From positions 1 to 64,000 of the forward strand of contig NZ_UZAC03000004.1 of assembly GCF_900538055.1 (NCBI RefSeq): DNA of 64,000 nucleotides, in the 5' to 3' direction. The notes beneath the pieces are model-generated. The model searched no databases. It had not been told where the DNA came from and saw only the letters and a program-made list of their open reading frames with translations. This DNA is from Pasteuria penetrans. GTDB lineage: Bacteria > Bacillota > Bacilli > Thermoactinomycetales > Thermoactinomycetaceae. Numbering within the stretch: the stretch's first letter is position 1; every line of letters begins with the position of its first letter. Made by a program: the position numbers and the translations under genes. Shown here piece after piece: positions 27,571 to 38,392 of the stretch.

Positions 27571-28044
27571 AATAGGATCAAAATAGGAAAAGTTACTTTC
27601 GAATTATAAACTAAAGAGTTACAGGATTGCAACCCTCCGAATGTTTCACTAAGAATAGGGATAGGAATTGAGAAAATAAGGGGTTTCTGGATCTTGATGG
27701 GTCATCGGGAGGCAAACGATAAAATGGGCCCCGGTACCTTAGTCGCGTCCCCTCTTTACAATACAAATGAATGATTCTACTGCAGAAAACAGTATAAAAA
27801 CAACCATAATATTTAAATTAAGAATAAAAAAATATATTAAGTAAATATTTACATTGTTAATTAAGTATAAAAACAATATATATAAATATTTCTATTCTAA
27901 TTAATAAGTAATTTTCGGTTAAAAGTATCACTTTTCGGAAGATTGCACGTGAAAATTGATTACTAATGGTTATTTTGGGTTGCACTCCCAAAATCGCAGA
28001 GGGATAGGGGTAGGTCGCCATCCTACCCCTGTTATTTTCCCCGG
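27571..28044. other. AT-rich spacer with repeat C
   Basis: Bases 27800-27905 are almost pure A+T. Bases 27905-28010 match the family-C repeat (GCACGTGAAAATTGATTAC ... AAAATCGC). No gene is supported. Confidence 0.55.
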
Positions 28045-29450
28045 TTGGTATGTGATGAGTTGGGGGTTACCTTGCTACCAGGATACCGATATGGAGCTCT
28101 TTATCCCTCACATCTAAGAAAAGCTCTACGCAGTTTCGATGACCATGTTTTGACTTGGCGGGCCCAAAAAAAGTACAAGAAACCCAATAGCATGCGAAAG
28201 GACCGCAGGTGGATTCAGTACATGCAAGAAAAGTATGGGAACCTATTCGTCCATTGGTATTCATTGGACGCTAAGGGGATCTATATTCCCCCATCTAGGC
28301 ATTGTTTTCTTCAAGGGAATATGGGTATAGGGAGAACTGTTGTCGCAGTACTCGCTTTATATGTCAATGTGTCCAGTGGTCATCAGGGTTCCTGTATGGT
28401 ACCGACGAGGATCTTGACATGTCAACATTACACCGCCCTAATGCGATGGTACCTTTTTGGGGGGTCGTCTCGTTTTGTTGACCATTTGGATGTTGGCACG
28501 GGCTCAACGTAAGGCACCGTGTCGTTGGGCGGATGTGGTTGTAGGGACGCATGTTTGATTTAGGATCATGTAGAATTTACCAGGTTAGGGCTAGTGGTGA
28601 CGGATGGGGGGGTATCGTTTGGGCGTGCTGCTTTGTATGCTAGGGGACTTCTACCCAGGCCTGTTGTGTTATGACTATGCGACGACACCCATTCCCCCGC
28701 ACCCCGACGGTAACGGTTTTCGAAGAATGGGATATATCCTCGTTATGGGAGAGATCGAGGAGAGGAAAGCCTGTGGATACCTATTTTGGGCACGGTCAGC
28801 GAAGTAGCCCACAGCTTGTGAAATGTTTATGGGTTGTATGGGAACGGGGTGAAAGATTACTATAGTTGGTCTGAGGATTGAGGCTATATTATACATGAGG
28901 GGGATATTGACTATGCAGGGCAGCGGTATCAGGAGTTGAAAAACAGCTTGTCCCCCATAGGATGGGCTCACTACATAATCGTTTGGATCCCCTGCAAAGG
29001 GAAGAGGAAATACAGGCTTTTGTGTCGAATGGATGTATAGGTGTGGTGGCTACGACAGTGATCGGAGTGGGTGCAAATGATTCCAATGTGACGATGATGA
29101 TCATTGAAGCGGCTGATTGTTTTGGATGGGCACAGTTGTATCCGTTGCGGGGTTGTGTGGGGTTGGGAAGTAAAGTCTTCTATATGTGTATTTGTTGCCG
29201 ATCCGTAGACGGAGCAGAGCGTGAAGAGAATAGGGATTTTAAAATCCTTCCAAGATGGATTTATGGTTACGGAAAGGGATTTGGGGGGAATCAGGGGAGT
29301 TTTTAGATGTTCGTCGAAGTGGTCTGTCTCACTTTCCCTTTGTTGATCCGCGGCGGATGAGCGAATGTTGGAAATGGAGAGAGAAGATGCTATTGGTTTA
29401 TTGCCGGAATTGGAGCAAAACAAGAAGTGGGCTTTTGTCACAGAGCTAGT
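28045..29450 (+). pseudogene. recG: recG remnant (ATP-dependent DNA helicase RecG)
   Basis: Pieces in changing frames follow the order of RecG: a charged helical segment, then FLQGNMGIGRTVVAVLALY (motif I, with the GKT Lys changed to Arg), and MVPTRILTCQHY. They continue with TTPIPPHP near 28680 (motif III ATPIPRT-like), EEWDISSLWERSRRGKPVDTY, and RLDPLQREEEIQAF. The last are ATTVIGVGANDSNVTMMIIEAADCFGWAQLYPLRGCVGLG (29050-29160) and LDVRRSGLSHFPF (29300). At least four frame changes or stops separate them, and the N-terminal wedge domain is missing. The gene is clearly non-functional. Confidence 0.8.
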
Positions 29451-29920
29451 AAGGAGGGGGAGGCAAAAGGTACGATTCGTATAGGGTGATTACCTGAATT
29501 TTTTTATTTATATAATAATTTTTATAGTACAAAGCGTTGGTGTATCCCCGATTCGATTCTCGATGGGCGATGGGGACCGTATTCCGGATGGGAAGACCCC
29601 TCTTGCCGCCGTCTGCGCCACTCCTCCTTACAATCAAAGACGAGGGAAGGATCAGGCTAATCAGTTTGATTCAGCATGCGAGTGATTTTTTATACTGGGA
29701 AATAGGCTTTGAAGTAAAAATGATAAACTATAACTTTGAATATGAATAGTGCAACAGACTCAGAATCTATGGAGGGTTTGGACCCATTCATTGGTGTACA
29801 TTTATTCCTTTTATGTTGAAAAAGTTGCGATTCATTGCCTATAGGATTATAATTTCGTATAGTTAGGTCCATTCATTTCCATCCATTGGCATCATTCCCT
29901 ATATTTAGGGTATCACCTTT

Positions 29921-30132
29921 CAATAGGGGGCTATCCCACGGTTCCCTCAATTTTGGGTGCGCGTGGGTAGTCAATATTTAGGATCGAAAAGAGATCATTT
30001 TACTATTTGGGCACAGGTGCGAGGAATTTCATTCGCGGTGGGTTGGCCCACTTGGGCTATGGATGTCTCACAGATCATGTGTTTTACAGGGATTGGATTC
30101 ATGTCCTCTGTACAATATTCTTAATACATGAA
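29921..30132 (+). pseudogene. spoIID: Probable spoIID remnant (3' end)
   Basis: A frame through 29951-30120 reads RFPQFWVRVGSQYLGSKRD then HFTIWAQVRGISFAVGWPTWAMDVSQ. This resembles the SpoIID C-terminus (F-T-I ... G-x-G-H-G-V-G-M-S-Q-W-G-A) with most invariant residues changed. A +1 frame then gives GLDSCPLYNILNT, like the usual GYSYREILxHYYPxT ending. The 5' part is not recognised in 29451-29920. The identification is tentative; the spoIIQ-like position of the next gene supports it. Confidence 0.4.
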
Positions 30133-30263
30133 AACACAGGTTGGGACGATTACTCCGGCCCACGGGGTTCTGTTTTCGGGAAGTAGCATTTCGATTGTAT
30201 TCCTGCTCTCCTCCTCATTGGGTATTCTCGGCCGTACCATTGCGAAAAAGGGGGTATGATCCG

Positions 30264-30629
30264 TTGTCTGAACATGTCTACCAACGTTGGATTCCCTGTC
30301 GACGTTGGCAATGGATGAACTTAGCTCTCATATTGGGTTTGTGTGGGGGCATGAGCCTCTGGTGGTATTTATCTTCGCATGTTTCATCGCAAAAGAATTT
30401 TAAGAGACAGTTTAGTGTGATTCAAACACAGGGCACCCATACTTTTCCCCGTACCAACCCACATTTCATTCGCAACGCAGGGTCGCCTCCGAGGGAGCGT
30501 CCTAGTACACCATCATTATCCAAAAAACATAGGATTAAGAAATTGAGTATCCGACCCTCTCATTCATCCCCTCATCGATCTCGCCCTCGTTCGTCCCATC
30601 GTCGGTCCCGCCCGTTGGGCGTAGCATGA
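30264..30629 (+). CDS. Small single-pass membrane protein (spoIIQ position?)
   Basis: The TTG at 30264 has AAAGGGGG about 9 bp upstream; the longer frame from 30141 has no ribosome site. The ~121-residue product has one transmembrane segment, MNLALILGLCGGMSLWWYL, at residues ~18-37. A Ser/Pro/Arg/His-rich basic tail follows, ending RPRSSHRRSRPLGVA. In B. subtilis spoIID is followed by spoIIQ, a single-pass membrane protein, and the layout here is similar. The LytM domain of SpoIIQ is absent, so identity is only positional. It could be a truncated SpoIIQ or an unrelated protein. Confidence 0.4.
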   Translation: MSEHVYQRWIPCRRWQWMNLALILGLCGGMSLWWYLSSHVSSQKNFKRQFSVIQTQGTHTFPRTNPHFIRNAGSPPRERPSTPSLSKKHRIKKLSIRPSHSSPHRSRPRSSHRRSRPLGVA

Positions 30630-31515
30630 TGGGTCATAAGGGTCCCATTAGCTTTTCTTATCCCTGGATTTACTATAGCGTTCATTCCCTTTTGTCTCAT
30701 AAATCCACACGATCTTATGCGTCTATGGTTCAATTTGACGTAATTATACATTAAAAATAATATCATTGTATATCAGTATTTATGGAGATGTCGTTGAGGA
30801 CAGAGGTTTTCAAGGAAATTAGGATCCATCGCAATAGTATGTGATGATCCCAACCCAAATAAAAAATCTGTGCGATTTTGGGAGGACAAATTCTAGTGTT
30901 TGGGAATCCCCGTGCAGAAAATTGTAGGATCATTCCCAGGCATTAGGACTGATGAATCCATTGGCACGATGGTTTTCATTGGGATCCCTTTTATGAAAAA
31001 TCGACCAAGTGAAGGATGTACACTAAAGATCATGTTCTTCCAAGAACCTCCATAAAAGGCGTTTATCCTCCCAAAGAGGTTATCACAAACTAGTGTTTAA
31101 GACCATTTAAAGTCATCCGGTAGGCCCCCCTTGTTATACACAACTTAGTAGGTACCATGGGGAATGCAAGAGTTTCTTTCATGTCATGAGGTCCATAGGG
31201 ACAGATGATTCGTTGTTTTTTCTCCCCTCCTTATGGTTTGTTCTCCTTCGGTTACTGAATTCTCCCAAATGAATGATGTGGTATTTGGAAATACAAGGCC
31301 CTGGTTCGGTTGTTTTTGTTTTGGCCATTATTTTTTCACCAGGGGGGTTCAGAATCACCCCCATTTGTTGTGTTTCGTCGGGTATTTGCCCCCTTGTTCA
31401 GGATGAATTGCGATTCTATAATTGTGGTGGTTCTCTATGATCAGAGCCAATCCACTTGATCCCATGGACAAGATGGATTCGGATTTTGTTAGGGCCCTAT
31501 TTTGGGTGGAGATAC
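30630..31515. other. Long spacer without recognised genes
   Basis: Only short frames without ribosome sites are present; none shows a protein motif. The region may contain further degraded genes that I cannot identify. Confidence 0.5.
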
Positions 31516-32652
31516 TCAGTCCGTATGGGGGCGTTTCTGGGGACGGGGTGAACCTGTGAGTATATACATGCGAAGGTCTTCAAAAACATGGGCTCGTCTC
31601 AGGGCTAGCAGGAAGATAACGATCAAGGGACTGATCAGGATTCCAATGAACCCGAAGATCTGCAAGCCAACGAAAATGGCTATGAGGGTGAGCAAAGGGG
31701 ACATCCCCACATGGGTGGCCACCAGCTTGGGTTCAATGAATTGCCGCGTTAGGAAAACGATACCCCATAGGATCAACAAGCCTATCGCCATCTTATAGCT
31801 ATCTATTATGAATAGATAGATCGACCAGGGAATGATAACAGCCCCCACCCCCAGATAGGGAAGCAGGTCTACTGCTGCGATGCAGAGCGCGACGGTAATG
31901 GCATGGGGGACCCGAAGAATCCACAGTCCCGTGAGTATGATTACGAAGGCTATGAGAATGAGTAGAATCTGGGCACGTACGAATCCCACAAGGGCTTTTT
32001 GGATGTCGCTGAGTACAACACCGGATTTGTTCCGTACACGATGAGGCAAGAGTCCGCGCAGACAATGACGAAGGAGGTACCAATCGAGTAGAATGAAGAA
32101 AGTGGCTAGGAGGGAGAAGATGGAGAAAATCAGAAAAGAGGGGAAATGAGTGAGTAGATTATAAATCCCCTGTATCGATGTGGCAATGAGTGCCGTTACC
32201 TTTTGTGTAAAGAAGCTTAAGCTATCCACTATTTTTTGCAAAAAATGAGACTGATACTCGGTGAAGTGCGACTGAAAAACTCGTGAAAGTTCCTGTACTG
32301 TTTGGTTATTTTGAAGGAAAAGGATTTCCCGTTGTATTTCGTTCATAAGTTCGGGCAGGAGGGACATGAAATAAGCGAATCCCTTTATCGTTTCGATGAC
32401 CAATAGGGTAGTTGCTGTAAGAGTGACAACCACTATGCAAGAGAGTACGAGTAGAATGGCGAGCCAGCGTGGCAAACGAAGGTGTTTTTCCAGGAAGACA
32501 ACAACGGGATGTAAGAAGGCAGCTACAATCCAAGCCAGTAGAAAAGGATAAATGAGTCCTAAGCCGTAACAAAGAAAGAGAAACAGCGCGAGAAACCAGA
32601 TGAGCAGAATGAACGCACGTTTCCAAGGTGGGGGTATAGAAAAGGATGTCAC
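31516..32652 (-). CDS. ytvI: YtvI-type membrane protein (AI-2E family)
   Basis: The ~378-residue polytopic protein of the AI-2E transporter-like family has hydrophobic segments at the N-terminus, around residues 60-85, and a C-terminal block from about 205 onward. Family signatures are IAAVDLLPYLGVGAVIIPWSIYL and FIEPKLVATHVGMSPLLTLIAIF. It keeps the B. subtilis position next to citZ, where ytvI encodes a sporulation-associated membrane protein; the transported substrate is unknown. The GTG at 32652 is preferred because GGAGG lies 8 bp upstream; the in-frame ATG at 32667 has no ribosome site. Here it is divergent from citZ. Confidence 0.85.
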   Translation of the reverse strand: MTSFSIPPPWKRAFILLIWFLALFLFLCYGLGLIYPFLLAWIVAAFLHPVVVFLEKHLRLPRWLAILLVLSCIVVVTLTATTLLVIETIKGFAYFMSLLPELMNEIQREILFLQNNQTVQELSRVFQSHFTEYQSHFLQKIVDSLSFFTQKVTALIATSIQGIYNLLTHFPSFLIFSIFSLLATFFILLDWYLLRHCLRGLLPHRVRNKSGVVLSDIQKALVGFVRAQILLILIAFVIILTGLWILRVPHAITVALCIAAVDLLPYLGVGAVIIPWSIYLFIIDSYKMAIGLLILWGIVFLTRQFIEPKLVATHVGMSPLLTLIAIFVGLQIFGFIGILISPLIVIFLLALRRAHVFEDLRMYILTGSPRPQKRPHTD

Positions 32653-32837
32653 CAATTGTTCCTCCATTCTGGGTAGCTTGACTTGTACCCTTCTGAGGAT
32701 AACGCGACCGTCGTTCTTTTTCCAGCGCGGATCGTTAGGATTTTTTTTTCACAATTCGCGGATGGTTTTTTTGCTGACCTAATAGGGTGTCCTCGTTAGA
32801 ATTTATGGGACGGATAATCTTCTGGGTAGCCGTTCAT

Positions 32838-32866
32838 TTGAATTGCTTGGATGGACTGGCTATAAT
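32838..32866 (+). promoter_or_regulatory. Sigma-A promoter upstream of citZ
   Basis: TTGAAT (32838-32843) and TATAAT (32861-32866) are separated by exactly 17 bp. Transcription would start ~220 bp before citZ, leaving a long leader in which I recognise no riboswitch. This promoter could serve the whole citZ-to-coaE run. Confidence 0.65.
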
Positions 32867-33095
32867 TGGCCCTGAAAGACTGGTTTTTACCTTGGATAAG
32901 CAGCAGTCACAGGTTGGGACGTAAAGAGGGCAAATGGTGGGAGTCCGTGGCGTATAACAGAGGGGTACGGAAGTTTCGCATGGGGTGGCTCGGGGGGCGA
33001 GAGTGCCATTGCAAATTTTGTCCATTCGGATTGTGGTAAGCGTATAGATTGGGCTGGGTGCATCCCATTGATTAAGGGGAAGGGGTGAAGAATGG

Positions 33096-34211
33096 ATGAC
33101 CGTAAAGAAGGGTTTGGAAGATGTCATAGCGCTCTCATCGGAAATTAGTTCTATTGTGGACGGTGTACTTACCTACCGCGGTTATAGCATTGATGATCTG
33201 GTAAATCATGCCACTTTCGAGGAGGTTGCCTATCTACTATGGTATGAGAGGTTACCCACCTCCCCTGAGCTTCATGCCCTGAAGGAAAAACTCCATGAGG
33301 AGGCTGTTCTGTCGGAGGAGATTCAACAGCTTTTGCGGTCTATACCCCGTGACGCCAATCCGATGGCGGTCATGCGGACTATGGTTTCTGCGCTTTCCCT
33401 CTATGATCCCCAGGCGGAGGATATTTCTACGGCAGCAAGTCTGAGTAAGGCTGTTCGACTCACGGCCCAATTCCCCCTCCTTCTTGCCTCTTACGCTCGT
33501 TTGCGGGCTGGACATAAGCCGATCCCTTTACCCCGGAACATGGGTATTGCCCGTGGTTTTTTGTACCTATTGAGGGGTGAGGAGCCCCCATCCGTGGAGG
33601 TAAGCGCTCTTGATAAGGCACTGGTGTTGCATGCGGACCATGAGCTCAATGCCTCCACCTTCGCAGCGCGGGTAACAGCGGGTACGTTGGCGGATATGCA
33701 TTCCGCGGTGGTGGCTGCTTTGGGTGCATTGAAAGGGTCCCTGCACGGGGGAGCGAATGAGCGTGTGATGGCCATGCTAGAGGAAATTGGTTCCCCCGAT
33801 CGTGTAGGGGTTTTCATTGAAAAACGTTTGGAGCGAAGAGAAAAAATCATGGGTTTCGGCCATCGTGTGTATCGGGACGGGGATCCACGTGTTGCCTATC
33901 TTTGTGCTTTGTCCAAGGAATTGTCCGAACGTGCTGGGGATAAGACATGGTACGAGATTTTGGTGGCCATTGAGGAACTCATGAATCATAGAAAAAATTT
34001 GAAAGCCAATGTTGATTTCTATTCCGGTTCTGTTTATGCCTATCTTGGGATCCCTCGGGATTTGTTCACACCCATTTTTGCCATGAGTCGTATGGTGGGG
34101 TGGACTGCTCATATTTTGGAACAGTATGCTGACAATCGTCTGATTCGTCCGCGGGCCGCCTATACGGGTGCTACAGATAATACCTATGTAAGTATTGAAA
34201 AACGAGTGTAG
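33096..34211 (+). CDS. citZ: Citrate synthase
   Basis: Condenses acetyl-CoA and oxaloacetate to citrate at the entry of the TCA cycle. The 371-residue product is the short, Gram-positive type. Active-site regions are ILHADH-like [17 protein letters not shown] (His near residue 187), [28 protein letters not shown] (His near 251) and [15 protein letters not shown] (Asp). The end reads [20 protein letters not shown] 33096 gives [10 protein letters not shown], matching the B. subtilis N-terminus; another ATG four bases upstream is out of frame. AAGGGGAAGGGG precedes it. It is the first gene of the citZ-icd-mdh cluster. Confidence 0.97.
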   Translation: MTVKKGLEDVIALSSEISSIVDGVLTYRGYSIDDLVNHATFEEVAYLLWYERLPTSPELHALKEKLHEEAVLSEEIQQLLRSIPRDANPMAVMRTMVSALSLYDPQAEDISTAASLSKAVRLTAQFPLLLASYARLRAGHKPIPLPRNMGIARGFLYLLRGEEPPSVEVSALDKALVLHADHELNASTFAARVTAGTLADMHSAVVAALGALKGSLHGGANERVMAMLEEIGSPDRVGVFIEKRLERREKIMGFGHRVYRDGDPRVAYLCALSKELSERAGDKTWYEILVAIEELMNHRKNLKANVDFYSGSVYAYLGIPRDLFTPIFAMSRMVGWTAHILEQYADNRLIRPRAAYTGATDNTYVSIEKRV

Positions 34212-34221
34212 GGGGGATTTC

Positions 34222-35514
34222 ATGGCGGAGTTGCAAACGGTTTCCGAAGGGTTGCCTATTTCATGGAAGGATTCTTCTTTACAGGTACCCGATCAGCCGA
34301 TCATTCCCTACATCGAGGGGGATGGCGTGGGTTCCGATGTGTGGATGGCTACGCGCCGGGTGCTCGACGCCGCGGTAACCAGTTCCTATGGAAAAAAGAG
34401 GAAAATTGTTTGGTATGAGGTGTATGCTGGTGAAAAAGCCCAGCAACGGGTGGGGAGTTGGTTGCCGAGGACCACATTGGATGCCTTACGACGTTATCGG
34501 GTTGCTATCAAGGGCCCTTTGGCCACACCCGTAGGGGAAGGGATTCGTTCCCTCAACGTGGCTATACGGCAGGAATTGGATCTTTACGTGTGTTTGCGTC
34601 CCATTCGCCATATCCCGGGCGTGCCTTCTCCTGTTCTACGACCTGGTGATGTGGACATGGTTATTTTCAGGGAGAATTCAGAGGATATTTATTCTGGGAT
34701 CGAATGGGAGGCAGACTCCGTTGAAGCCAAGAAAATAATTCGTTTTCTACAAGAGGAAATGGGGGTTTCAACGATTCGTTTTCCTGACTCCTGCGGGATC
34801 GGTATCAAACCTGTGTCCCGTGAGGGTACGGAACGACTGGTTCGTTCCGCCATCGGGTATGCCCTTCGCTGGGGGAGGAAAAATGTTACTCTGGTTCATA
34901 AGGGTAACATAATGAAATACACGGAGGGTGCTTTCAAAAAGTGGGGTTATGAGCTGGCAGAGCGTGAGTTCGGAGGGAAGACTTTCACCGGATTGCAGTA
35001 TGAGAAAATAGCAAAGGAACAGGGGGTGGAAGCAGCCCAGTCGGCGGCCGATAGGGCTGTGGAAGAGGGAAAGATTGTAATCCAGGATGTCATTGCTGAT
35101 GCCTTTTTACAACAGATTCTGTTGCGTCCTAGGGCATATGATTGCATTGCTACGCTCAATTTGAATGGGGATTATCTCTCAGATGCACTTGCTGCTCAGG
35201 TAGGCGGAATTGGAGTAGCACCGGGGGCCAATCTGAACGAAGTTACGGGGCACGCTGTTTTTGAAGCTACTCACGGTACAGCACCCAGACATGCAGGGCA
35301 GGATAGGGCAAATCCTAGTTCGTTGCTTTTGTCTGGTACCATGATGCTTCGCCATATCGGTTGGACGCGGGCTGCAGAAAAGGTGGAGGAGGGTATTGAG
35401 GCCGCCGTTTCCCAAAAAACCGTAACGTATGATTTAGCTCGCCAGATGGAGGGGGCCACTCGGGTCCGTTGTTCTGGCTTTGCCGATCGGGTCATTGCAT
35501 GTATGGGGGATTGA
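34222..35514 (+). CDS. icd: Isocitrate dehydrogenase (NADP-type)
   Basis: Oxidative decarboxylation of isocitrate to 2-oxoglutarate. The 430-residue product has the dimeric bacterial ICD motifs: [14 protein letters not shown] near residue 25, [15 protein letters not shown] with the substrate-binding Ser, and [53 protein letters not shown] and [22 protein letters not shown] complete the set. The ATG at 34222 follows GGGGGGA, 10 bp after the citZ stop, so the two are coupled in one transcript. Length is normal. Confidence 0.97.
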   Translation: MAELQTVSEGLPISWKDSSLQVPDQPIIPYIEGDGVGSDVWMATRRVLDAAVTSSYGKKRKIVWYEVYAGEKAQQRVGSWLPRTTLDALRRYRVAIKGPLATPVGEGIRSLNVAIRQELDLYVCLRPIRHIPGVPSPVLRPGDVDMVIFRENSEDIYSGIEWEADSVEAKKIIRFLQEEMGVSTIRFPDSCGIGIKPVSREGTERLVRSAIGYALRWGRKNVTLVHKGNIMKYTEGAFKKWGYELAEREFGGKTFTGLQYEKIAKEQGVEAAQSAADRAVEEGKIVIQDVIADAFLQQILLRPRAYDCIATLNLNGDYLSDALAAQVGGIGVAPGANLNEVTGHAVFEATHGTAPRHAGQDRANPSSLLLSGTMMLRHIGWTRAAEKVEEGIEAAVSQKTVTYDLARQMEGATRVRCSGFADRVIACMGD

Positions 35515-35557
35515 ATGTATGGTGGGGAAAAATTTGTTTTGGGAGGAATCAGTCACG

Positions 35558-36502
35558 ATGGCCTGTTCGCGTAGAAAGATAGCGGTTGTAGGTGCGGGTG
35601 CCACAGGTACGACGACGGCGTTACTCTTGGCACAGGAGGGCGCAGGGGATATTGTTTTGCTTGATATACCGGAGGTGGAGGATCCCACGAGGGGCAGGAG
35701 TCTTGATCTGGCCGAGGCGAGTCCCATTCTGCAAACGACAGGAAATTTGCAGGGTGGTAGTGAAATGGAACTCTTGAGAGGGGCCGATGTGGTCATCATC
35801 ACGGCTGGTATTCCTCGTAAACCCGGGATGAGTCGTGATGATTTAGTAGTGACGAACCAGCAGATTGTTCATGGAATTGGGAAGAATATTGCCCGGTTTG
35901 CCCCTGATGCTGTGGTCATCGTATTGAGTAATCCGGTTGATGCCATGACGTATGTGGTTTTCAAAGCCACTGGTTTCCCCCCGCAGCGTATCATCGGGCA
36001 GTCGGGTGTATTGGATACGGCCCGTTTTCGTTACTTCGTATCGGAGGCATTGGGCGTAGCCCCCAGAGATGTTTGTGGTCTCGTGTTAGGGGGGCATGGC
36101 GATGCTATGGTACCGCTCACCCGCTATACGACCGTGGGTGGGGTTCCTCTTACTCAGTTGTTGGATGAAAGCAAAATATCTGCTTTGGTCGAACGGACTC
36201 GAAAGGGTGGCGGCGAGATTGTCCAATTGCTGAAAACTGGCAGTGCCTATTTTGCCCCTGGTGCCGCTTTGGTGGAAATGACAATGGCCGTTTTACAGGA
36301 TAGCAAGCGTGTTCTGCCTGCTGTTGTTTATCTACAGGGTGAGTACGGTTACAGGGATTTCTACCTGGGTCTGCCCGCCGTTTTGGGTGCGAGTGGGGTG
36401 GAGAGGATTCTAACCATCGATCTCACTTCGGAGGAAAAGTCGGCTTTGGAATTTTCCGTAAATTCTGTCCGCAGCGTGTTGCAAGTTTTGAAGGCAGTGT
36501 AG
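35558..36502 (+). CDS. mdh: Malate dehydrogenase
   Basis: Interconverts malate and oxaloacetate; the LDH-like type of Bacillus. The 314 residues show the NAD motif VVGAGATGTTTALLL, GIPRKPGMSRDDLV (substrate Arg loop), LSNPVDAMTYV, IGQSGVLDTARFR and LGGHGDAMVPL with the catalytic His. ATG 35558 follows GGGAGGAAT. The longer frame beginning at 35480 overlaps icd and lacks family similarity. It is third in the citZ-icd-mdh cluster; unlike B. subtilis, pst genes rather than phoPR follow. Confidence 0.97.
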   Translation: MACSRRKIAVVGAGATGTTTALLLAQEGAGDIVLLDIPEVEDPTRGRSLDLAEASPILQTTGNLQGGSEMELLRGADVVIITAGIPRKPGMSRDDLVVTNQQIVHGIGKNIARFAPDAVVIVLSNPVDAMTYVVFKATGFPPQRIIGQSGVLDTARFRYFVSEALGVAPRDVCGLVLGGHGDAMVPLTRYTTVGGVPLTQLLDESKISALVERTRKGGGEIVQLLKTGSAYFAPGAALVEMTMAVLQDSKRVLPAVVYLQGEYGYRDFYLGLPAVLGASGVERILTIDLTSEEKSALEFSVNSVRSVLQVLKAV

Positions 36503-36523
36503 GCGGGGTAAGGGGGCAGGGAT

Positions 36524-37453
36524 TTGGCAACACGGTGTCGTCGGCGCACGTCAGTTCCCTTGCTTGTATTGTTGGTAAGCTTAGGTATACTCGTGATGAT
36601 TTTTGTTGGGGGTTGTCAGGAATCCCCCTCAGACGCCAAGCGGACGGTTTATATGGATGGTTCAAGTACCGTTTATCCCATCGTGCAAGCGGCAGCGGAG
36701 GAATTCAGTCGTGAGTACCCTTGGGTCAGTCCCAAGGTAGGCACCTCGGGGACCGGGGGGGGTATCCGTAAACTCATCGGGGGTCAGATCGATATTGCTA
36801 CCGCTTCGCGGCCTATCAATGCGGAAGAGCGAAAACAGGCCATTGCTAGGGGTCTTCGATGGGTCGAATTTCCCTTAGCTCGTGATGGTATCGCTGTGAT
36901 TGTTCATCCGGACAATCCTCTCCTAGGGGAAATTGATCTGGGTATGCTACGTAGGATGTGGCAGCCGGGTAGCCAGGTTCACACTTGGCGTGATCTCAAT
37001 TCCATCTGGCCAGATGAGAAACTGACTTTGTATGGTCCAGATACGGCCTCTGGAACCTTTGAGTCTTTTACAAAGTTGATAACGGGTTTAGAAAAGTTCA
37101 GTCGTACGGATTATCAACAAAGTGGTAGAGACAATATCCTTGTTAAGGCTGTTGCCAGTGATCGTTTTTCCTTAGGTTATTTGGGCTTCGGATATTATGC
37201 GGAAAATAGGGATAAATTGAAGGCCCTGGCAGTGAATGGGATTGCCCCCACTGTACAAACGGTAACAGACGGTTCTTATCCGTTGACGAGGAAGCTTTAT
37301 CTATATGTGAATGAGGAAGTTTTATATCGACCGGAGATACAGGAATTCTTGCGTTTTTTCCTGCGGGGGAGGGTTGTATTCATCGGTGTGCATGGAGTGC
37401 CCCTTCCATCGCAAGAATATTCGTCTTGGGAACAGCGGCTTTCTAGAAAATGA
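36524..37453 (+). CDS. pstS: Phosphate ABC transporter, substrate-binding lipoprotein
   Basis: Captures inorganic phosphate outside the membrane for PstCAB. The 309-residue product has a lipoprotein signal (LVLLVSLGILVMIFVGGC, Cys near residue 31). Next come the phosphate-binding loops MDGSSTVYPI, TSGTGGGI, IATASRPINAEE and DTASGTFESF. The start is a TTG at 36524 following AAGGGGGCAGG, 21 bp after mdh. It opens the pstSCAB-phoU run. I see no Pho-box; the short gap to mdh argues for cotranscription with the TCA genes. Confidence 0.95.
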   Translation: MATRCRRRTSVPLLVLLVSLGILVMIFVGGCQESPSDAKRTVYMDGSSTVYPIVQAAAEEFSREYPWVSPKVGTSGTGGGIRKLIGGQIDIATASRPINAEERKQAIARGLRWVEFPLARDGIAVIVHPDNPLLGEIDLGMLRRMWQPGSQVHTWRDLNSIWPDEKLTLYGPDTASGTFESFTKLITGLEKFSRTDYQQSGRDNILVKAVASDRFSLGYLGFGYYAENRDKLKALAVNGIAPTVQTVTDGSYPLTRKLYLYVNEEVLYRPEIQEFLRFFLRGRVVFIGVHGVPLPSQEYSSWEQRLSRK

Positions 37454-37468
37454 GGAGGGGGAGCCGTT

Positions 37469-38392
37469 TTGCGGCAACCAATGTTTCGTTTTCGAACCGT
37501 CGACAATAGAAAACAGCGCAGGGAACGAATTGTCCCTTGGGTACTCTTTTCCTCCGTTTTACTTTCTGTCCTAACTATGTTAGGTATCGTGATTACGTTA
37601 GTTTGGGAGTCTATTCCCTTTTTTCGAATCGTACCGGTTCAAACCTTCCTGACGGACACGAAGTGGACGGTCCTATTTTCGGCAGACCAGCAGCGGGCCG
37701 GTGTCCTACCCTTGGTTGTGGGAACCTTATTGGTAACAGGGGTATCCGTCCTAGTGGCCGTACCTTTGGGACTGGGGGGAGCGGTTTACTTGAGCGAGTA
37801 TGCTTCGGCTCGATCGCGTCGAATCCTAAAACCTTTTCTGGAATTGTTGGCCGGCATTCCCACCATTGTTTATGGTTTTTTTGCCTCCATGGCGGTTACA
37901 CCTTCCCTGCGATCTATTTTCCCAAAGATTGGTTTCTTCAATGCTTTGTCGGCCGGGATCGTAGTGGGTTTGATGATTCTTCCCATCATTGCCTCCCTGA
38001 GTGAGGATGCCATGCGCAATGTGCCGCCGCGTATCCGTGAGGCCGCCTATGCCCTGGGGGCCACGCGTTTTGAGGTGGCTTGGGGTGTCATTCTACCGGC
38101 CTCCGTTTCTGGTGTGGTAGCCTCCTTTGCCATTGCATTGTCCCGGGCTATTGGTGAGACCATGATTGTAACTATTGCCGCTGGGGCGACGGCTAATTTG
38201 ACTTTGAACCCCCTAGAGGCCGTGCAAACGATGACGGCTTTTATGGCCCAGGTATCCGATGGGGATACGGCTAAGGGAGGATTACCCTATCATTCCATGT
38301 ATGCAGTGGGTCTATTGCTCTTCTTATTCACCTTTTTCCTGCATTCCATAGCCCTTAGGGTAACGCGTCTTTTACAGAGGAGGCATGCGTAA
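37469..38392 (+). CDS. pstC: Phosphate ABC transporter permease PstC
   Basis: One of two membrane subunits of the phosphate importer. The 307-residue product has about six transmembrane segments. The permease coupling loop is EDAMRNVPPRIREAAYALGATRFEVAWGVILPASVSG, split across the EAA motif near residues 185-220. The TTG at 37469 follows GAGGAGGGGGAG with good spacing; an ATG four codons later is possible. Its stop overlaps the pstA start (TAATG), indicating translational coupling. Confidence 0.95.
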   Translation: MRQPMFRFRTVDNRKQRRERIVPWVLFSSVLLSVLTMLGIVITLVWESIPFFRIVPVQTFLTDTKWTVLFSADQQRAGVLPLVVGTLLVTGVSVLVAVPLGLGGAVYLSEYASARSRRILKPFLELLAGIPTIVYGFFASMAVTPSLRSIFPKIGFFNALSAGIVVGLMILPIIASLSEDAMRNVPPRIREAAYALGATRFEVAWGVILPASVSGVVASFAIALSRAIGETMIVTIAAGATANLTLNPLEAVQTMTAFMAQVSDGDTAKGGLPYHSMYAVGLLLFLFTFFLHSIALRVTRLLQRRHA

